DNA from: Limnoperna fortunei
Taxonomy: Eukaryota > Mollusca > Bivalvia > Mytilida > Modiolidae
Length of the DNA: 64,000 nucleotides
Assembly (NCBI GenBank): GCA_944474755.1
Contig: OX104118.1
Span: 76,091,865-76,155,864, forward strand
Direction of reading: 5' to 3'
Shown: one piece after another, positions 1-14,300 of the stretch
How the letters are laid out: each line of letters opens with the position of its first letter
How positions within the stretch are numbered: position 1 is the first letter of the stretch
Program-made: the position numbers and the translations under genes
Notes under the pieces: generated by a model
Told to the model about the DNA's origin: nothing
What the model saw: the letters and a program-made list of their open reading frames with translations, nothing else
The model's database searches: none

Positions 1-2317
1 TTCATGGAAGCAGTGACTCTCTTTTTTGGGGGTGTCATACTGTACTTATCCTTCAGTTGACTGTGAATTTCATCCTGAGATGACACCGAGGCCAGATTTA
101 CAGACTGTAATGTTTGTTCATTTGACTTCCTCAGACTTAACACCTCTCCTTCCTGTATTGTAACATGAGAATTGTCAACTAGTGTCACATCATTACTGTC
201 ACATGAATTCAATGTATGTTTCCAGGGGTTTTCCCACTCACCCTCAACATCGATCTCCTCACTATCTGTAGAGAATGGTGACCTTGTATTGTTCTCAAAC
301 AGCTGTGATTTAACATTTTTATTTTTAGGAGTAACACAATCGACTTTCTGCTGTTGCCTCTTTTTCGCAGAACTAATGATTTGTTCCAATTCTGATGAGC
401 ATGTGTCAGTTGAACTTTCCCTAGTAAGATGGATATCATACAGAGCAGGCATAGGAACAACTGATTCTGGTGTGGGTATGTCCTGTGTATTTGTAACACT
501 GTCTTGGTTTGACAAGTTTTTTCTAGAATTGGTGGACCTCATCCAGGTCATATCCGTATTTAATTCTTGACCTAAGTGATTATTTGCCTGAGATAAAATA
601 CCCAACTGACCGATGAATTTCTGACAGGATGGCGAAACAATAAATCTCTGGCAGCTAGAGTCAACTATCGTGTTACAGACCTGTGACTGTGTTGGTCTTA
701 TACTGACTGGTGGTACTCGAATCCTATTCTGAATTTTCACAGGGACTATTTCTTTGGTCAGTTCTTGTATAATTGTACCTGTGTGAGCTTCTTTGGTCTG
801 AATTTGTTCTGGAGTAATGAGCTGTGTAATTTGAGCTTCCTGAGGATTTGAGTTTGGTCTCCTGAAACTCATGACCTTGCCATTGTTCAAATGAATATTC
901 CCTGCCGCATCAGGTATAAAATCATCTGCAATATTAGCTGTAACAGGGGAACACATTCTACTAATAGACTTATTTGTCAGATTCTGTCGTGTAATGCCAT
1001 TTGAACATGTAGAAGAATTACTGTCACTGTCACTTAACGGATGATAAACAGACTTGTGTACAGTTAGTACCTGAGTATGAACTTTACTATCTAACACACT
1101 GGGAAGGCCAATTGTTTCTCCAGTAGCCAATGGCTTTGATTGTATCTTTGGTATAATAACAGTTTCAACAATATTTATAGGTGTTGTTGTCCTCGAAGAA
1201 GACTGATGTTCTGCCAGTTCAGTTTCACTCATAGAATCTGTGTTAAGAACATCTAGGACCGTTTTCTTTACTATTCTTCTTGAGGTAACTCTATTGTTTA
1301 CCTTACCTCTAGTATTTGGTTTAATTAATTTGATCTGTTGCATTGGTTTCTGTTGTGTTGGTGTAAGTTTTGAGCTAGAATCATTAACATCAAAGTTTAA
1401 ATTTCTGACGTGAAGTTTCTGATAACCAAATAAATCGACCAATGGTGTGGCAGTGTATATCACAGTTCCTGAAGAGTTCTGGTTATTGCTGTTTTCACTC
1501 ATGACTGTATTCGACACAACATTCATGGAATTTGTCGGTTTTCGAGGCGATTCTAAAAAGTCAATGCTCTCAGAATAAAGAGTGTCATTTAAATTAGGCT
1601 TTGCTATATGAGGCTGTAAGGAATGTCCCTTGTCTGTCCCAACATCTATACCAATGTTATGTTGACTCTGTTTTGGCTGTAGTGCTGGCAGTATATTATG
1701 ATAAGTACTACCATCCAATAATGGCATGGAGAGAAGTGGTGTTGTTTTCTGAACTGTGTTGTTTGACTGACTGGTACTGGATACACTACACTGAGGTTGT
1801 TCATGGGATAAAATTCTGGATTCAACATTCTCCTTCCCAGCTAAATTAGACACAGAATTGTCACTTTTTGATGATTCCTGTCTATTTTCTGTTAATGAAA
1901 TATATGTCATACCTTTAGATTTTGGGGACATCACACATAAAAAAGTACCAGACTGAGGCTGCGATGTTGAAACTGCAAAAGTACCAGACTGAGGCTGTGA
2001 TGTTGAAACTGTAAAAGAACCAGACTGAGACTGTGATGATGAAACTGCTAAAGTACCAGACTGAGACTGCGATACCATAACTCCTTTGTTTGTTGAAGTT
2101 AGTTCAGTGGCTGCTACACTGTTGGAATTTGGTGAGGTTTTACTATTGGATGAAGATGTTAACTCACCAATACTTTGTAATGGTGAGCTGTTTGTAGATG
2201 AAACAAAATTTCCTTCAGTATGTGATTGGATTTCCTCTGATGATAAGACTGTTCTACTGTTTGGCGAATCCTTTTTAAGTTTTTCTGGTGAAGCAATCTT
2301 GATTAATGCAGATAAAC
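1..2317 (-). CDS. NPAT: NPAT exon 10 (very long, open to window edge)
   Basis: Acceptor TTATTTTAG precedes the exon, and the frame continues from exon 9 (split Gly 1204). I translated stretches at both ends and in the middle and found no stop; the frame is still open at position 1. The encoded region is Ser/Thr/Gln-rich with basic clusters, such as TPPKKRV near the left edge and a Lys/Arg-rich stretch around 1270–1330. KLHVRNLNFD (near 1400) may correspond to the human HRRVLCFD motif, which is weak. The acidic C-terminus of vertebrate NPAT is not reached. Confidence 0.85.
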
Positions 2318-5300
2318 CTAAAATAAAATAGTTTGTAACACAAGTTTTATTGAGAGGTGTAAGTAATGCAAACTCATAATAATACAGACCTGTCTGTACA
2401 ATAAAATGTTGTTACTTACACAATAGTGCATTATACTGATGAAAACTAAGAAATTCTAACTACCCAAATGGCCATGGAATCGACAAGGAATATTGATATG
2501 CACTTGCCTTTGGCTTAGTCCATATCAGTTTTCATGGTCAATACTATGGCCCACAGACTGTTGAATTAAGTGTAATTGCCATCAGTTTCATTTACTATTG
2601 CATTGAGGAAAATTTAAACATTTTCTGGTGTTGACCAGTCACATTTTCTGGCACTGACTGATAGCTAGCAGTCAATACATGTACTAGGAAATCAAACTTT
2701 GTGTACGATGTATTATGCACGAATTTATTACTAATATGCAATTAAGTATAAATATTACATTTTACCATTCAGATGCACTTAACTTAAATACTGTGGTTTC
2801 ATTTATTTTCGTGGGTATCAATTTTAGTGGTTGGAGGAAAAAAGACATTTCGTGGAATTCTTAAATTCGTGGTTTGCGGATTTATAAAAAAAATCAAAAA
2901 TTTAAAAATGAATCAATTGCTTACAAATTTTCGGTATTCATACAGTGTTATTCTGTAATACTTTATTTTCAAGATATACTATTAATCGCTCTCGGGATGT
3001 GACAATTGTAATGCTGATCACGGGATTTCATAGAAATTTACGGTACTTTTATTGGTAAGCGGCGACATTAAAACGAAATGGGATGGTTTAAGAAAGACGA
3101 TGCAAAACGAAACCTTTTTTTTTTTTTTTGTGGCATGGTGCAAAGCCCACATCAAACATTAATTTATGAAACAGGTTGCGTTTTATGTCGTCTGGAAACA
3201 CAATTTGACAGTTTGTTGTTTTCAAAGGAACATGAAGTAAATAAAGATTAAACAGATTTTTTTGTAGCCGTAAATATAATTAACATAATTAAAAAAAAAA
3301 CATGGCATCTTATTAAAACCTAAGTAAACAGTTCATTGTAAATTTGTCGTACATTCCCTGGGGCAATGATTAAGTTAGTTTGTTTGACAATAAAATTGAT
3401 GATATAATTAGTGGCTTTTAAAGATGAAAGTCAGTATAAAAGTTATTAAAAATAGATTGCTTTATTGCTTTATTTCAATTAAGACAGTTACTTTAATATT
3501 TGCTTATAAATAAACATTTTACAACGAAATGGCAAAACAGGAAGTACGTTCATTACTGACGGGATTACGCAATTAAAAATAACAACGATGTTTTTTTTAT
3601 CAATTTTATTTCTGTTTAGTGTCATAAACATATAAAGGTTAAAAGTGCAAAATTGTCATAACTATTGAAAACATATCACTACAACGATGGATCTTGAACA
3701 TCAGTCGTTATTATCCATGTAAACAATTGTACCATAGCAGTTTCTCATGTCAGCTTGCAGTCATTATAGATTTGTTGAGATCATTATTCGTTGAATTGTT
3801 AATTTCGTGGTTTGTCCCCACCCACGAAAACGACGAAAATTGGTACCCAACGAATTAAAATGAAACCACAGTATTTGAGTTCAATACAACAGTTAAGGCT
3901 GTATAGAAATATATTTTATTACGATCTTAGCTAAGGTCTAATCAGCTTCAGTTAGAATGACATGTCTTGGATGGCTAAGTATGTAAACATTTTATAACAT
4001 GTTTCGTTGGTAGTTTCTGTGAAAAATGTATGTGGTGAATTAATGTAACATGAATCACACAACAGCCAGAGCAAGTCTATCAAAGATTTCATAGAATGGT
4101 GATTTTAAGTGCTAACATAATGAAGTGTCTGCCAAACAATGTAGTCATTACATAAACAATGAATGTTTAATTCTAAAATTGAGGCTTACTCTCTTTTTAA
4201 ACTATGGTAATGTTATTACACAAAATACATAATCGAATGTGCAAAAAAAACCCAAAATAACATAGCCATTGCTGAGTACACAACTTAGGTCAAACAAAAC
4301 AGCAACACAAATCCTTAAGGTCATCACATGATATCAGGTGTGAGCATATCCTGTTCTAACAGTGAAACCTAACCAAAGTTACTCATGGTCAAAATCTGAG
4401 TAAAGTTTGAATATGCATTTATTTTAACCAATAAAACGATGTATTTGCAATTAATTTTTCCGATATAGAAAAGATAATCATACTTCTTTAACATTAAAAC
4501 AATACTGTACCTGAAGACCATTTAGAACTTGAGGACTTTGGTGTAGATTTTGTGCCTTTGTTGTCTGTCCTGGGCTGAAGTGGATTACATCTTAATAAAG
4601 GCTTCGGTGTTGTTTTCTTCTCAGGAGATTTACTACTTGTCTTTGTTTTTTTTCTTAAAGTGCCATTTTCTGAATCCTTATTGAAAACTGTTCCATTTGT
4701 TTTTGTAGAAACTGATTTTCTATTTTTAGAATTTGGTGACAGTGATCCCTTGGCTGAAGCAGTCTTGCCATTTTTAGACTTTGGTGATGATGAGTGCTTG
4801 GACTTACCAGACTTTGCATTGTCAGGAGATGATTTGGGTGTGTGGTGTAACTGTTCTTCAACATTCACAGTAGAATCTGGTATTGATTGTTGAGTTTTCT
4901 CTGTTACTGTTGAAATCTCTGTAGATGCCTTCTGTGATTCTTTAGGACTGCACTTTCTCCTTGACTTGTTACCATTTTCTGTTTTAGAACGTTTGGATTT
5001 GGGTGTTTGTTTAATACATGAGACAGATTCTGTTGACTTCTGTTTGCTTGTTTTCATTGAAATCTCCTTCTTCTTTGATGATTTTGTTTCCGTTTTATTT
5101 TGGTCATTCAGTTCTTCCTGCAGATATTCAACAAAAAAAGAATAAATGATTTAATTCTTTTATGATTTGCTGTTATAAAATCTGCTGTGTGTTAATGTGA
5201 GAGAAAGTGTAATAAAAGAATATATTACTGTTTACTCTGCCCGTCAGATCAAGGTTTCAATCTGTACTTTCTCTATGATCTGTCAAATTTATATATTACT

Positions 5301-8300
5301 TGCATGCAACAGGTGTTGTAATTAATTTTTGAAGACTGGTCGCACAACACCTTTATCTTTAATTCAAATTCTTAAATTGTCCATGCAAATATAAAACAAC
5401 AGGAAGTACACCTATGATGGGGACCACTCTAACAACCATCTGCTTTATCTAGACAAATTCCACATTAACAGTACCTCATATTGTTTACTAACCTGACTGT
5501 GTGACAAATCTGACACACTCTGTTCAAATGAAGAATACAGATTTTTCACTTCAGGAGGCAATCCATTGAATGTCTTAGAGTTGTCCTCCAATTGTACTGT
5601 CAGTGGACTGATTCGATCCCCAACAGGTGTGCTACTGTTATCAGTCACCCCTTTTACAAACAACATGTAGGATGCAGTTTTTAAACTTGATCCATCCATA
5701 ACTGATGGGGTCACATTTGATGGTGTTCCAATTACGTCCTGTGCATGTAAATGACTTGTCGATACGACTGAATTAATATTTTCTTGTACCAATGTTAATG
5801 AAGATGTTGTAAAACATTGTGATGAATCAGACTGACTTGATCCTCCAGGTGTTTGAGATGAGATAGATCCAGACTGAGAAGCAAATGATGGCTGATCCAC
5901 AGGTATTGCCAAGTTAGATGCAGATGAAATTGTCATGGTGGGCAAGGTATTGGATGATTTTGAAGTGTTCACATCAGAATTTAAAGTGTGTGTCAATATC
6001 ATTGAAAAGTCTGTTGGTGTATTCAGACTTCTTGTCTGTGTTGAAGAAAATGTGTTTAAAACAGCATCAATGGAATTTTCACTAACATACTTATTCTCAA
6101 TTGACTTTTCGTAAACATGTCCGACAGACATTGTAGGAAATGACAATAATGAATTAGTATCAACTGTGTTAATTGGCTGAAAACTAGTGGTGGGTTCAAA
6201 GTTTTGAGGTAAAGGATTAACGAGAGAGATATTTGTTGAGGTGACCACAGTCCTATTATGGCTAGCATTGAAAAGATTTGGAGAAACATCTTTCCTAGTC
6301 TTCTCCACCACAGGACCAATGTCTAAAAATAAGAGCAAAACAAAATAAATGTTGTCTTCCCTTAAAACTCAATACATCAATAACGGTTATTTGTTAAAAA
6401 ATTTGCCTGCACAAACATTTGATATTTAAAAAATGATATATTATGTCATTTTAAACCCATCTTTCCAAACATACAGGATCTTGACAGCTACTTTGGCTTC
6501 CTCTCACAATAAAAACGGGATAAAGAGCCATAGAATATTGAAATAACAGAACCATAATCAATTAAAAACAAAATTTAACTGCTAGTTTTTCTATCAATAC
6601 ATTGTAAGGGCTCCTTAACTAAAACATTGAAAACAGGGAAGATAATCTGAAATTATTTCCTTTGTTAAGTTTCTATATGCACCATTACTCAATAAAAATA
6701 GAACATAGGGTTTCACCTACAAAGCAGTGATACCATGGCAAATCAAATTTACAGTGCTGATGTTCTCATATTGTGTCCCTATTATCATCATAATGTAACA
6801 AAAACACCAATAATTCAACCTTAATATTGCATAACTAAACAAAACTTTCAGCTATCTCATGGCAACCATGTTCTATTGAGAGAAGTAGCCAAAGTATTTA
6901 ATGAAGACCTGACCTCAGGGAAAAGATCAAATTCTGATAAAATAAAAAAAAATGTTAAAAACATGGCCCCGAAAAAAAATAGTTATCAAAAACTGTTCAG
7001 GATACTTATTATTTGTAACAAAGGGCAACACAAAACATTTTCCATTTTTCTTCTCTTAACATAGGAAAAAACCTGTTGAGATACTTCTGACTGCCCATTC
7101 AATGAGTAATATAATGCAAAAATTCCAAATTTGATAAATATAATTTATATTCACCAAAACAGGGAAAACAAACAATCAACCCAAAACTCTTACTACCATA
7201 ATTGTGAGATACAAAACAAGCTGTCAACCAGACCAAAATGCATAGCACAGAAAATCTTTTTTATTAGATAGGGCAGAAAGAGAAATTATAATGACAGACT
7301 ACCAAATGAAATATACAGAATCTGGCAAATGTTTGAACAGCCCAGCAACTATATGACAAATACAAAACATTCTTTTGCCTTTTTGTGAAAACTGCGGACA
7401 CCAGGATACTCAATATCGACCTCATTTTTTCTCCCCCAAGGACAATATTGGTATCTATTAAAAAAAAACATGTCAAATATTTAAACAAAATGGTATACAG
7501 TTAAGCTAGAACTAGAACATGAAATACCCATAAAAATTTGGTGGTTGTGTAGAAAGTAAAATATAACTTTGCTGGGTGGTGGCCACTTTTTCAAATGGTA
7601 CAATAAATACAACAGTCACCGAGTCCTGCTCAAATTTCAAATGGTACAATGCTAATGACCTTTAAATCCTCTATAAGTATTAAACCCATGTTCTGTCATG
7701 AGTTTACATTACCTTGATTAAACAGCTGAAACAGTGATTCAAATACAGTATCACCCTTTGTCATATCTATGATGTCATTTATCTGATTTTCTGTCATCTG
7801 AGTTTCCTGGAAAACAACAGATGGATTATTACTTAGGACTGAAATGACCAAACTGGGGGGATTTGTGACAATTTAATTAATAATAAAGTTGGTGGGTAAA
7901 GGGGGATTAATTAAGCCTATCCATTTAAACATTGTATCCACTTATGGTATAATAGATATCTTGAGCTTGCTGGAATTTAGAACAGAATTAACTAAGCAGC
8001 ATCCATGCCAAGTTAAGTTCAAAGTGGCACAGTGGTATCATACAAATTAATTGATTAAAGTTTTGGAATATTCTTCATCAAAATAGTTTTTCCTGAAAAA
8101 TTAGCTATCTAAAGAATTTTCAGAAAAATGTTGGCCATCATAGCAGGAGGTCTGACTAATATACTTTTGAAATGCAACCTTCTAACCATCATCAGTAAAA
8201 AGTTTTGTTCTAATGGTACGGTGATGTCAGGACAAAATTTAAATGTGCAAAACATAACGATGAACAATTGTGGACTATGAGCTAATGCCCACTTGTGATA

Positions 8301-11300
8301 CCCCTGCTTTCCCAAAAATTTTGCGTGTATGGCAGCAACTTATAAAAATCTAAGTATTTGGTAAATGGGAAGTAGATGACAAAGGAGCAAAAAATCTCTA
8401 TACACCATATTGTACTATAAGATAAAGCAAAATATCATGCTTCTGCATCCTAGAGTTGCTTAGAAAACTGTGACCAAAATTTGGTTACGGATGGACGGAT
8501 GAACATGTGAACATAGAAGGAAAAAACAAGGTAAAACAGTATAGTATACGCCCACTTCTTGAAGCAGGGGTACAATGACGCAAAATGCTTATAATGATAC
8601 AAAATAATAAGCAGCAGCCATATTCTCAAACAAGTGTGGACACAGAAAAACGTCTCGCCTGAATTCCGCATCAGTAACGAAAATAAATTTCGTCATAAGC
8701 ATTACGTTAATAGCATTAATTATGAGCAGCGGCCTGTATACCAAATATTGTCAGCATACTATGCATAGTTACAGAGGAACTGTCCTAATACAAAAACTTT
8801 AACGTAGTCGCTGGACCGTGAAATTGAGGTCAAAGTCAGGTGGAACCTACCAGACAGTCATGTACTATTAATCAGCAACCTATATACCAAATATTGTCAT
8901 CCTACCATGCGTAGTTACAGAGGAACTATCGTAACCCAAAAACTTTAACGCAGTCGCTGGACCGTGAAATTGAGGTCAAGATCAGGTGACACCTACCAGA
9001 CAGTCATGTACTAGTCATCAGCAACCTATACACCAAATATTGTCATCCTACCATGCGTAGTTACAGAGGAACTGTCGTAACCCCAAAACTTTAACGTAGT
9101 CGCTGGACCGTGAAATTGAGGTCAAGGTCAGGTGACACCTACCAGACAGTCATGTACTAGTCATCAGCTACCTATACACCTAATATTGCATCCTACCATG
9201 CATAGTTACAGAGGAACTGTCGTAACCCCAAAACTTTAACGTAGTCGCTGGACCGTGAAATTGAGGTCAAGGTCAGGTGACACCTACCAGACAGTCATGT
9301 ACTAGTCATCAGCAACCTATACACCAAATATTGTCATCCTACCATGCGTAGTTACAGAGGAACTGTCGTAACCCCAAAACTTTAACGTAGTCGCTGGACC
9401 GTGAAATTGAGGTCAAGGTCAGGTGACAGGTGACTGACTAGCAAGTTCTCATCATAAGCTACCTCTGGACCAAATTTGATGGACCTAGGGCTTGGGCTTA
9501 CAAAGATATGAAGCAAGATGTCAAGTGTTTACGCCGCCGCCGCCGCCGCCGGATTCCCATACATATGTCTCGCCTCCAGCGACTTTCGTCGCAGGCGAGA
9601 CAAAAATCGTAAATTTACACTTACGTGTAGATAAGATAGTCGTAACTCTACGTTTACGTCTAGGATTGATCGTATTCTCAAAAGTAATCACAGTTTTGCA
9701 CGTAGCAATTCTTAAATCTTACGTTTTGCACGTAGCGTTATCACGCATGCTCAGTTACACTTTGTAAATAAACGTATTGAAAGGGAAATAATTACCTCAA
9801 AGTACTTAAATTATTAGTTTTTTAATTGCATAGTCTCACAAAACAGTTGACTGGTGGAAGGAAATACGGATTTATATTTGGCTAAAGTGATATTAAAAAC
9901 AATAATAAATAAATAAATAAATAAATGATATTAGTTGGTGTGTTGCATAATTTTGAATATGTGTTTTAAAAAGTAATCTGTCAATTTACCATAACGTGGA
10001 AAAAGACTTTTTTAAAGTTGCGTTTCTTTAGTGTAGAAATTAACGAGTAGTTTCGTGTTATAATAAGCAATAAATAACCTAATCCCATTTTAACATAATT
10101 AAAACAGCATGATGTAAAATCGCAAATCATATAGGAAACATTTAATTTCCGGAACGTTTTTTCATAAATTCGGTTGTTTCTTTCTTTTAAAATTTATAAA
10201 TTTTTGTAAGAGTTATTCCCCATGAGTAACACAATTTTCAAAATATTTTCAAATTTTGAATGTTTTTGTTTCTTCGTTCTATGTCACGTGCAACAAAATC
10301 AATGATGCTAAGTAGTGAATGGCTTGAAAAACGATTTCTCTTTGCAAAATTATGAGGGACGCTAGGACTTACGAGCGCTCAGGAGCAGATGTAAGTTTAC
10401 AATCAATTTTACACGTAACTTACAACTACGAATCTTTGAGAATATTAAAACGCACGAAAACTTACGCTACATTTAAAATTACGTTGACGATTTTTTGAGA
10501 ATATGGCTGCAGGAGATTACATGGACACTAATATTTAAAAAATCGATTAAAGACAGAAATGGACAAATTTCGTTAAACAGGAAGTATGTGAGCAAAATAC
10601 CTGAAATTGAATCCCACGTTATGGGGGCCATGCTGATGCTGCATACCAAATTTCAAGAGAATGTGATTTGATTAGTAGTTGCTGAGAAAACTGTTACTAA
10701 AATTTTTTCCCCACCTGCATGCTGCCCCCCAGACATTCACCATACTATAACACAGATTTTCACTCGGTGAAATCCGGCCAAATATATGACAGTACACTCA
10801 ATTTCGGCGATGAACATGTCTTGAAAATGCATCGTTTTAATGGACAAAATTTTTTCTGAAACACCTGTGTATCATTTTTGATAAATCATTTGTTTAGAGA
10901 AATTCAAGTGTGGACGAAATTGAGTATATGACCATACTGACTGATTGTTGTTTAATGCACAGGCAGCAATTATTTTCAGGGTGTTACAAATTACTAATAT
11001 ATGTAAACTGAAGGTCTGCATTTAATAACAACAAGTGTGGACTGACAGAATGCTCACTATTGATACCCTGCATAAAATCGCTATACACAATATGGTACTA
11101 GAGGATAAAGCAAAATCCAAAATATCAGGCTTCTGCATCCTAGTTGCTAAGAAAACTGCAACAGAGATATTGTTATGGACAGACGGACGGATGAATGAAT
11201 GAACTAACAACCAACTGGTCAATGGTAAAACAGTATACCCCTTTCTTCCAATTAATAAATCCATGTATAAACATATAACGTGACATACTGATATAACACA

Positions 11301-14300
11301 AATATGGATATTAATTATATAAATCTTACATGGGGATCAAGGATGTCTTCCAGACTGATTGATGGTTTCTGTGTCTCATCAGACTTGTGACTGGTATCCT
11401 GTATTCCGCTTATTTCAGACAGGTTCTGTGATTTACTGAGGTCGGAACAGTTGATAGTTTTGTTGATATTTTCTGCAAGTTTCTCGTGTAATGCTGGATT
11501 ATTTAGAAGTTGTTCTATGAATTGCTGTATATAAAAATGTTTGTAAAGAAAATTTTAAAAATAAAACATACTGTTCATGTTAATATTATTGTATTGACAA
11601 ATTAGTGTCAAGATAGTCAGTTTGCCTAATTTTTAAGGGTTCGGAGCATTTTGAAAGAGTTACAGCTCTGCTGACAACACTGATTAAGTCTACAGATATT
11701 CTCAATAACTGATCACGGCTAACTGACATTAATGAAATGTGTCAGTAAATTCTGTCAATGGATTAGATTAAGAAGTATTAACAAAAATGATTTGACACAG
11801 CAAATCCTTTTCATTCTTTCTTAATTTAGACCAAAAAAAATATTACAGTCAGACAAGTAATTTTTAAAATTATTTGTCCAAATCATCAACCTAATTTTAA
11901 TTTGTTCTGGCTGTCAAAACCTTCTAAGAATTGAGGTTGCCCAGAGTTTTGAGGTTGCCCAGAGTTTTAGACATTATTTCCATATATGGGATATACGTCA
12001 CTATAATGGATTATATAATGTTCTAATCCAATTACCAGAAATTATGAAGTTGAACACAGCATTTGATCACAATGGTCAACGATACCACAGTGGGTATGGT
12101 TGTAACACATTGACTAAAGTTTATAAATGCACTTATCACTGGTAAAAATAGGTGACAATCGACACTCTTTTAAAGGCAACAAACCATGGACATTTGACTT
12201 TATGAAAACTAAACAGAATGTACAAGTATGTGTGAATAACCATTGTGATGTGTATGCACTATGTCATAATGTACCAGTACATGTAGAGGAGGACAGCACT
12301 TTTAATGATTGATAAATAGCTCTGAAATTTATTTATACTGTATACCAGGTCAAGTCTGGTAAAGTTTCTAGTTGATGAAAGAACAGTACAGTTACAGTTA
12401 AAAACATGGAAAGAGAAAACACATAAATAATTTAAATATACATACCGTTGGGAATGAATTTTCATGTAATGATCCTTCATTACTGTTACTGCTGTCATTC
12501 ATATTGCTCTGAGTCGCACTAGATTTACGCTCTTTTATCTTGTCTGCTTGTGACTTTCTTTTAGGTGGTCTGAAATCAAATCATTGCATAAGGGAATATA
12601 CCTCTATACTTGAGAAAAGAAAGAAATGAAAACAAATGATGTATGGTTACAAAATGACAATGGCAGGTTTACTTCCATCTTCATGCTGTAAATATAGCTT
12701 TATGTGCATTAACCAAAATTTAATTATCTATACATGTATGTACACTCATCTTATATAAAGTTAAAATTATTTTTATATATTATTGAATGCATATACATGC
12801 ATACATCTTCACTAATTCTATGTTGAAGTGTAAGTTTTAAAGTTGTCCAAACCTTTTCCTTCTGGGAGACTTTCCTTGCCCATGAAAGCCATACTCTCTT
12901 ACATTCTTTCCAGGAGTTTTTAACAATGGTAAATCAGTCAATGGAGCAATCTTTGTTGGTGTTAGCGGTGTCACATCAACACATCTGTCAACTGAAGACT
13001 GACCACTACAAACATCAGAACATTCATGTACAACAGAGTTTGTAGGCAGTGACTGATCTATTTCCTCTTTGTCTGTCGTAGTGACACAGTCCATCTTTGA
13101 AGTTTGTGACTCATTTATTAAAGCTGACACTGTGACTGTGGTGGTCACACACTCCATATTTGTGGATGATGAAGTCAACACAGTGCCTGCATGGTTGGCA
13201 CATATAACGTTTGGAGGTAATAACTCATTACTAGCAGACAACTCTGTACCTTCAGTAGTGATACTTTCTGTGTCTATAGCTGGCATTTTAATCTGAACAC
13301 TTGACTCTGTGACGCTACGGGTAACTGGTCCAATATTTGTAGAACACGACTGATTTAAAACAGCTGAATTTATGACAATGGTTGTTAAACTAGTCTTATC
13401 AGTCACTGTGCTGTTGACACATTCTATATCTGAGTGAATGCCCTCATCTGATGCTAAAAGATTATACAAGTACAAATACTATAATATGTTGTGTTCATGA
13501 GTTTTTTTGTTATAATTTTAAACTGGATTTTTTTTACTACGTCAAGGTAACTTTTGATTTACTTGTCTAAGCAATTTAATTTATTTTTGTTTGTAAATAA
13601 TACACGAAGCACCACTTAATAAAGCTCAGTAAAAACTTTGTGTATACATGCATGTATGACAAAAAAAATGATTTTTGAGTGTATATTGATTAATGTTGTA
13701 ATCAGTAATATAATCTGTTAACATACTTCACTAGATCTTTTTTCCGTACAGCATTTGACAAATTATTTTCATAATGAGCCAACAAGCACTTGCTCTACAC
13801 CCACACACTTTTTACAAGGTACATGTATACATACTGTACAGAAAATTGTGTTGTTTTACCCAGACTTTTCAAAAATATTTAAGGTGGGTGGCTCAAATGA
13901 CTGAACAAGGAAGGTCTGTACAAGTATTAAACCAAATAGTGCTTACTAGTGTTAATGTACAATTATGTATCAATCTTCTTCATTAAAAGATTCTATAAAA
14001 ATGAGATATTACTTAAGTTTTGGTAGTTACAGAAAGTTTCAGCTCCATGATTCTGTTCACTGTCAGAATTATGATATTACCTTTAGTATCATTTCTTTGT
14101 TGTTCTGTTTCCATGCTGTTTGGTGTAGACAACTGTACTTCCATCTGTATGTTGTCATAGACTGTATCATTCTCTCGACATCTTACTTCTGTCTCTGTCA
14201 AATTCTCCTTACTTATTCTATCACAGACTGTCAAATTCTCCTTAGTTCTATCACAGACTGTCAATTTAGCACCTTCCCCTGAACAATCCTTGACATCGTC

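Noticed and set aside
2086..2331. 81-codon plus-strand frame, and similar ones at 172–570, 1601–1849, 4660–4893, 13069–13296 and 14350–14559
   Set aside because: All are antisense shadows of NPAT coding exons.
9492..9767. 91-codon frame with a proline run
   Set aside because: The prolines come from the GCC repeat. The frame crosses a dispersed-repeat hairpin and is in antisense intron DNA of NPAT.
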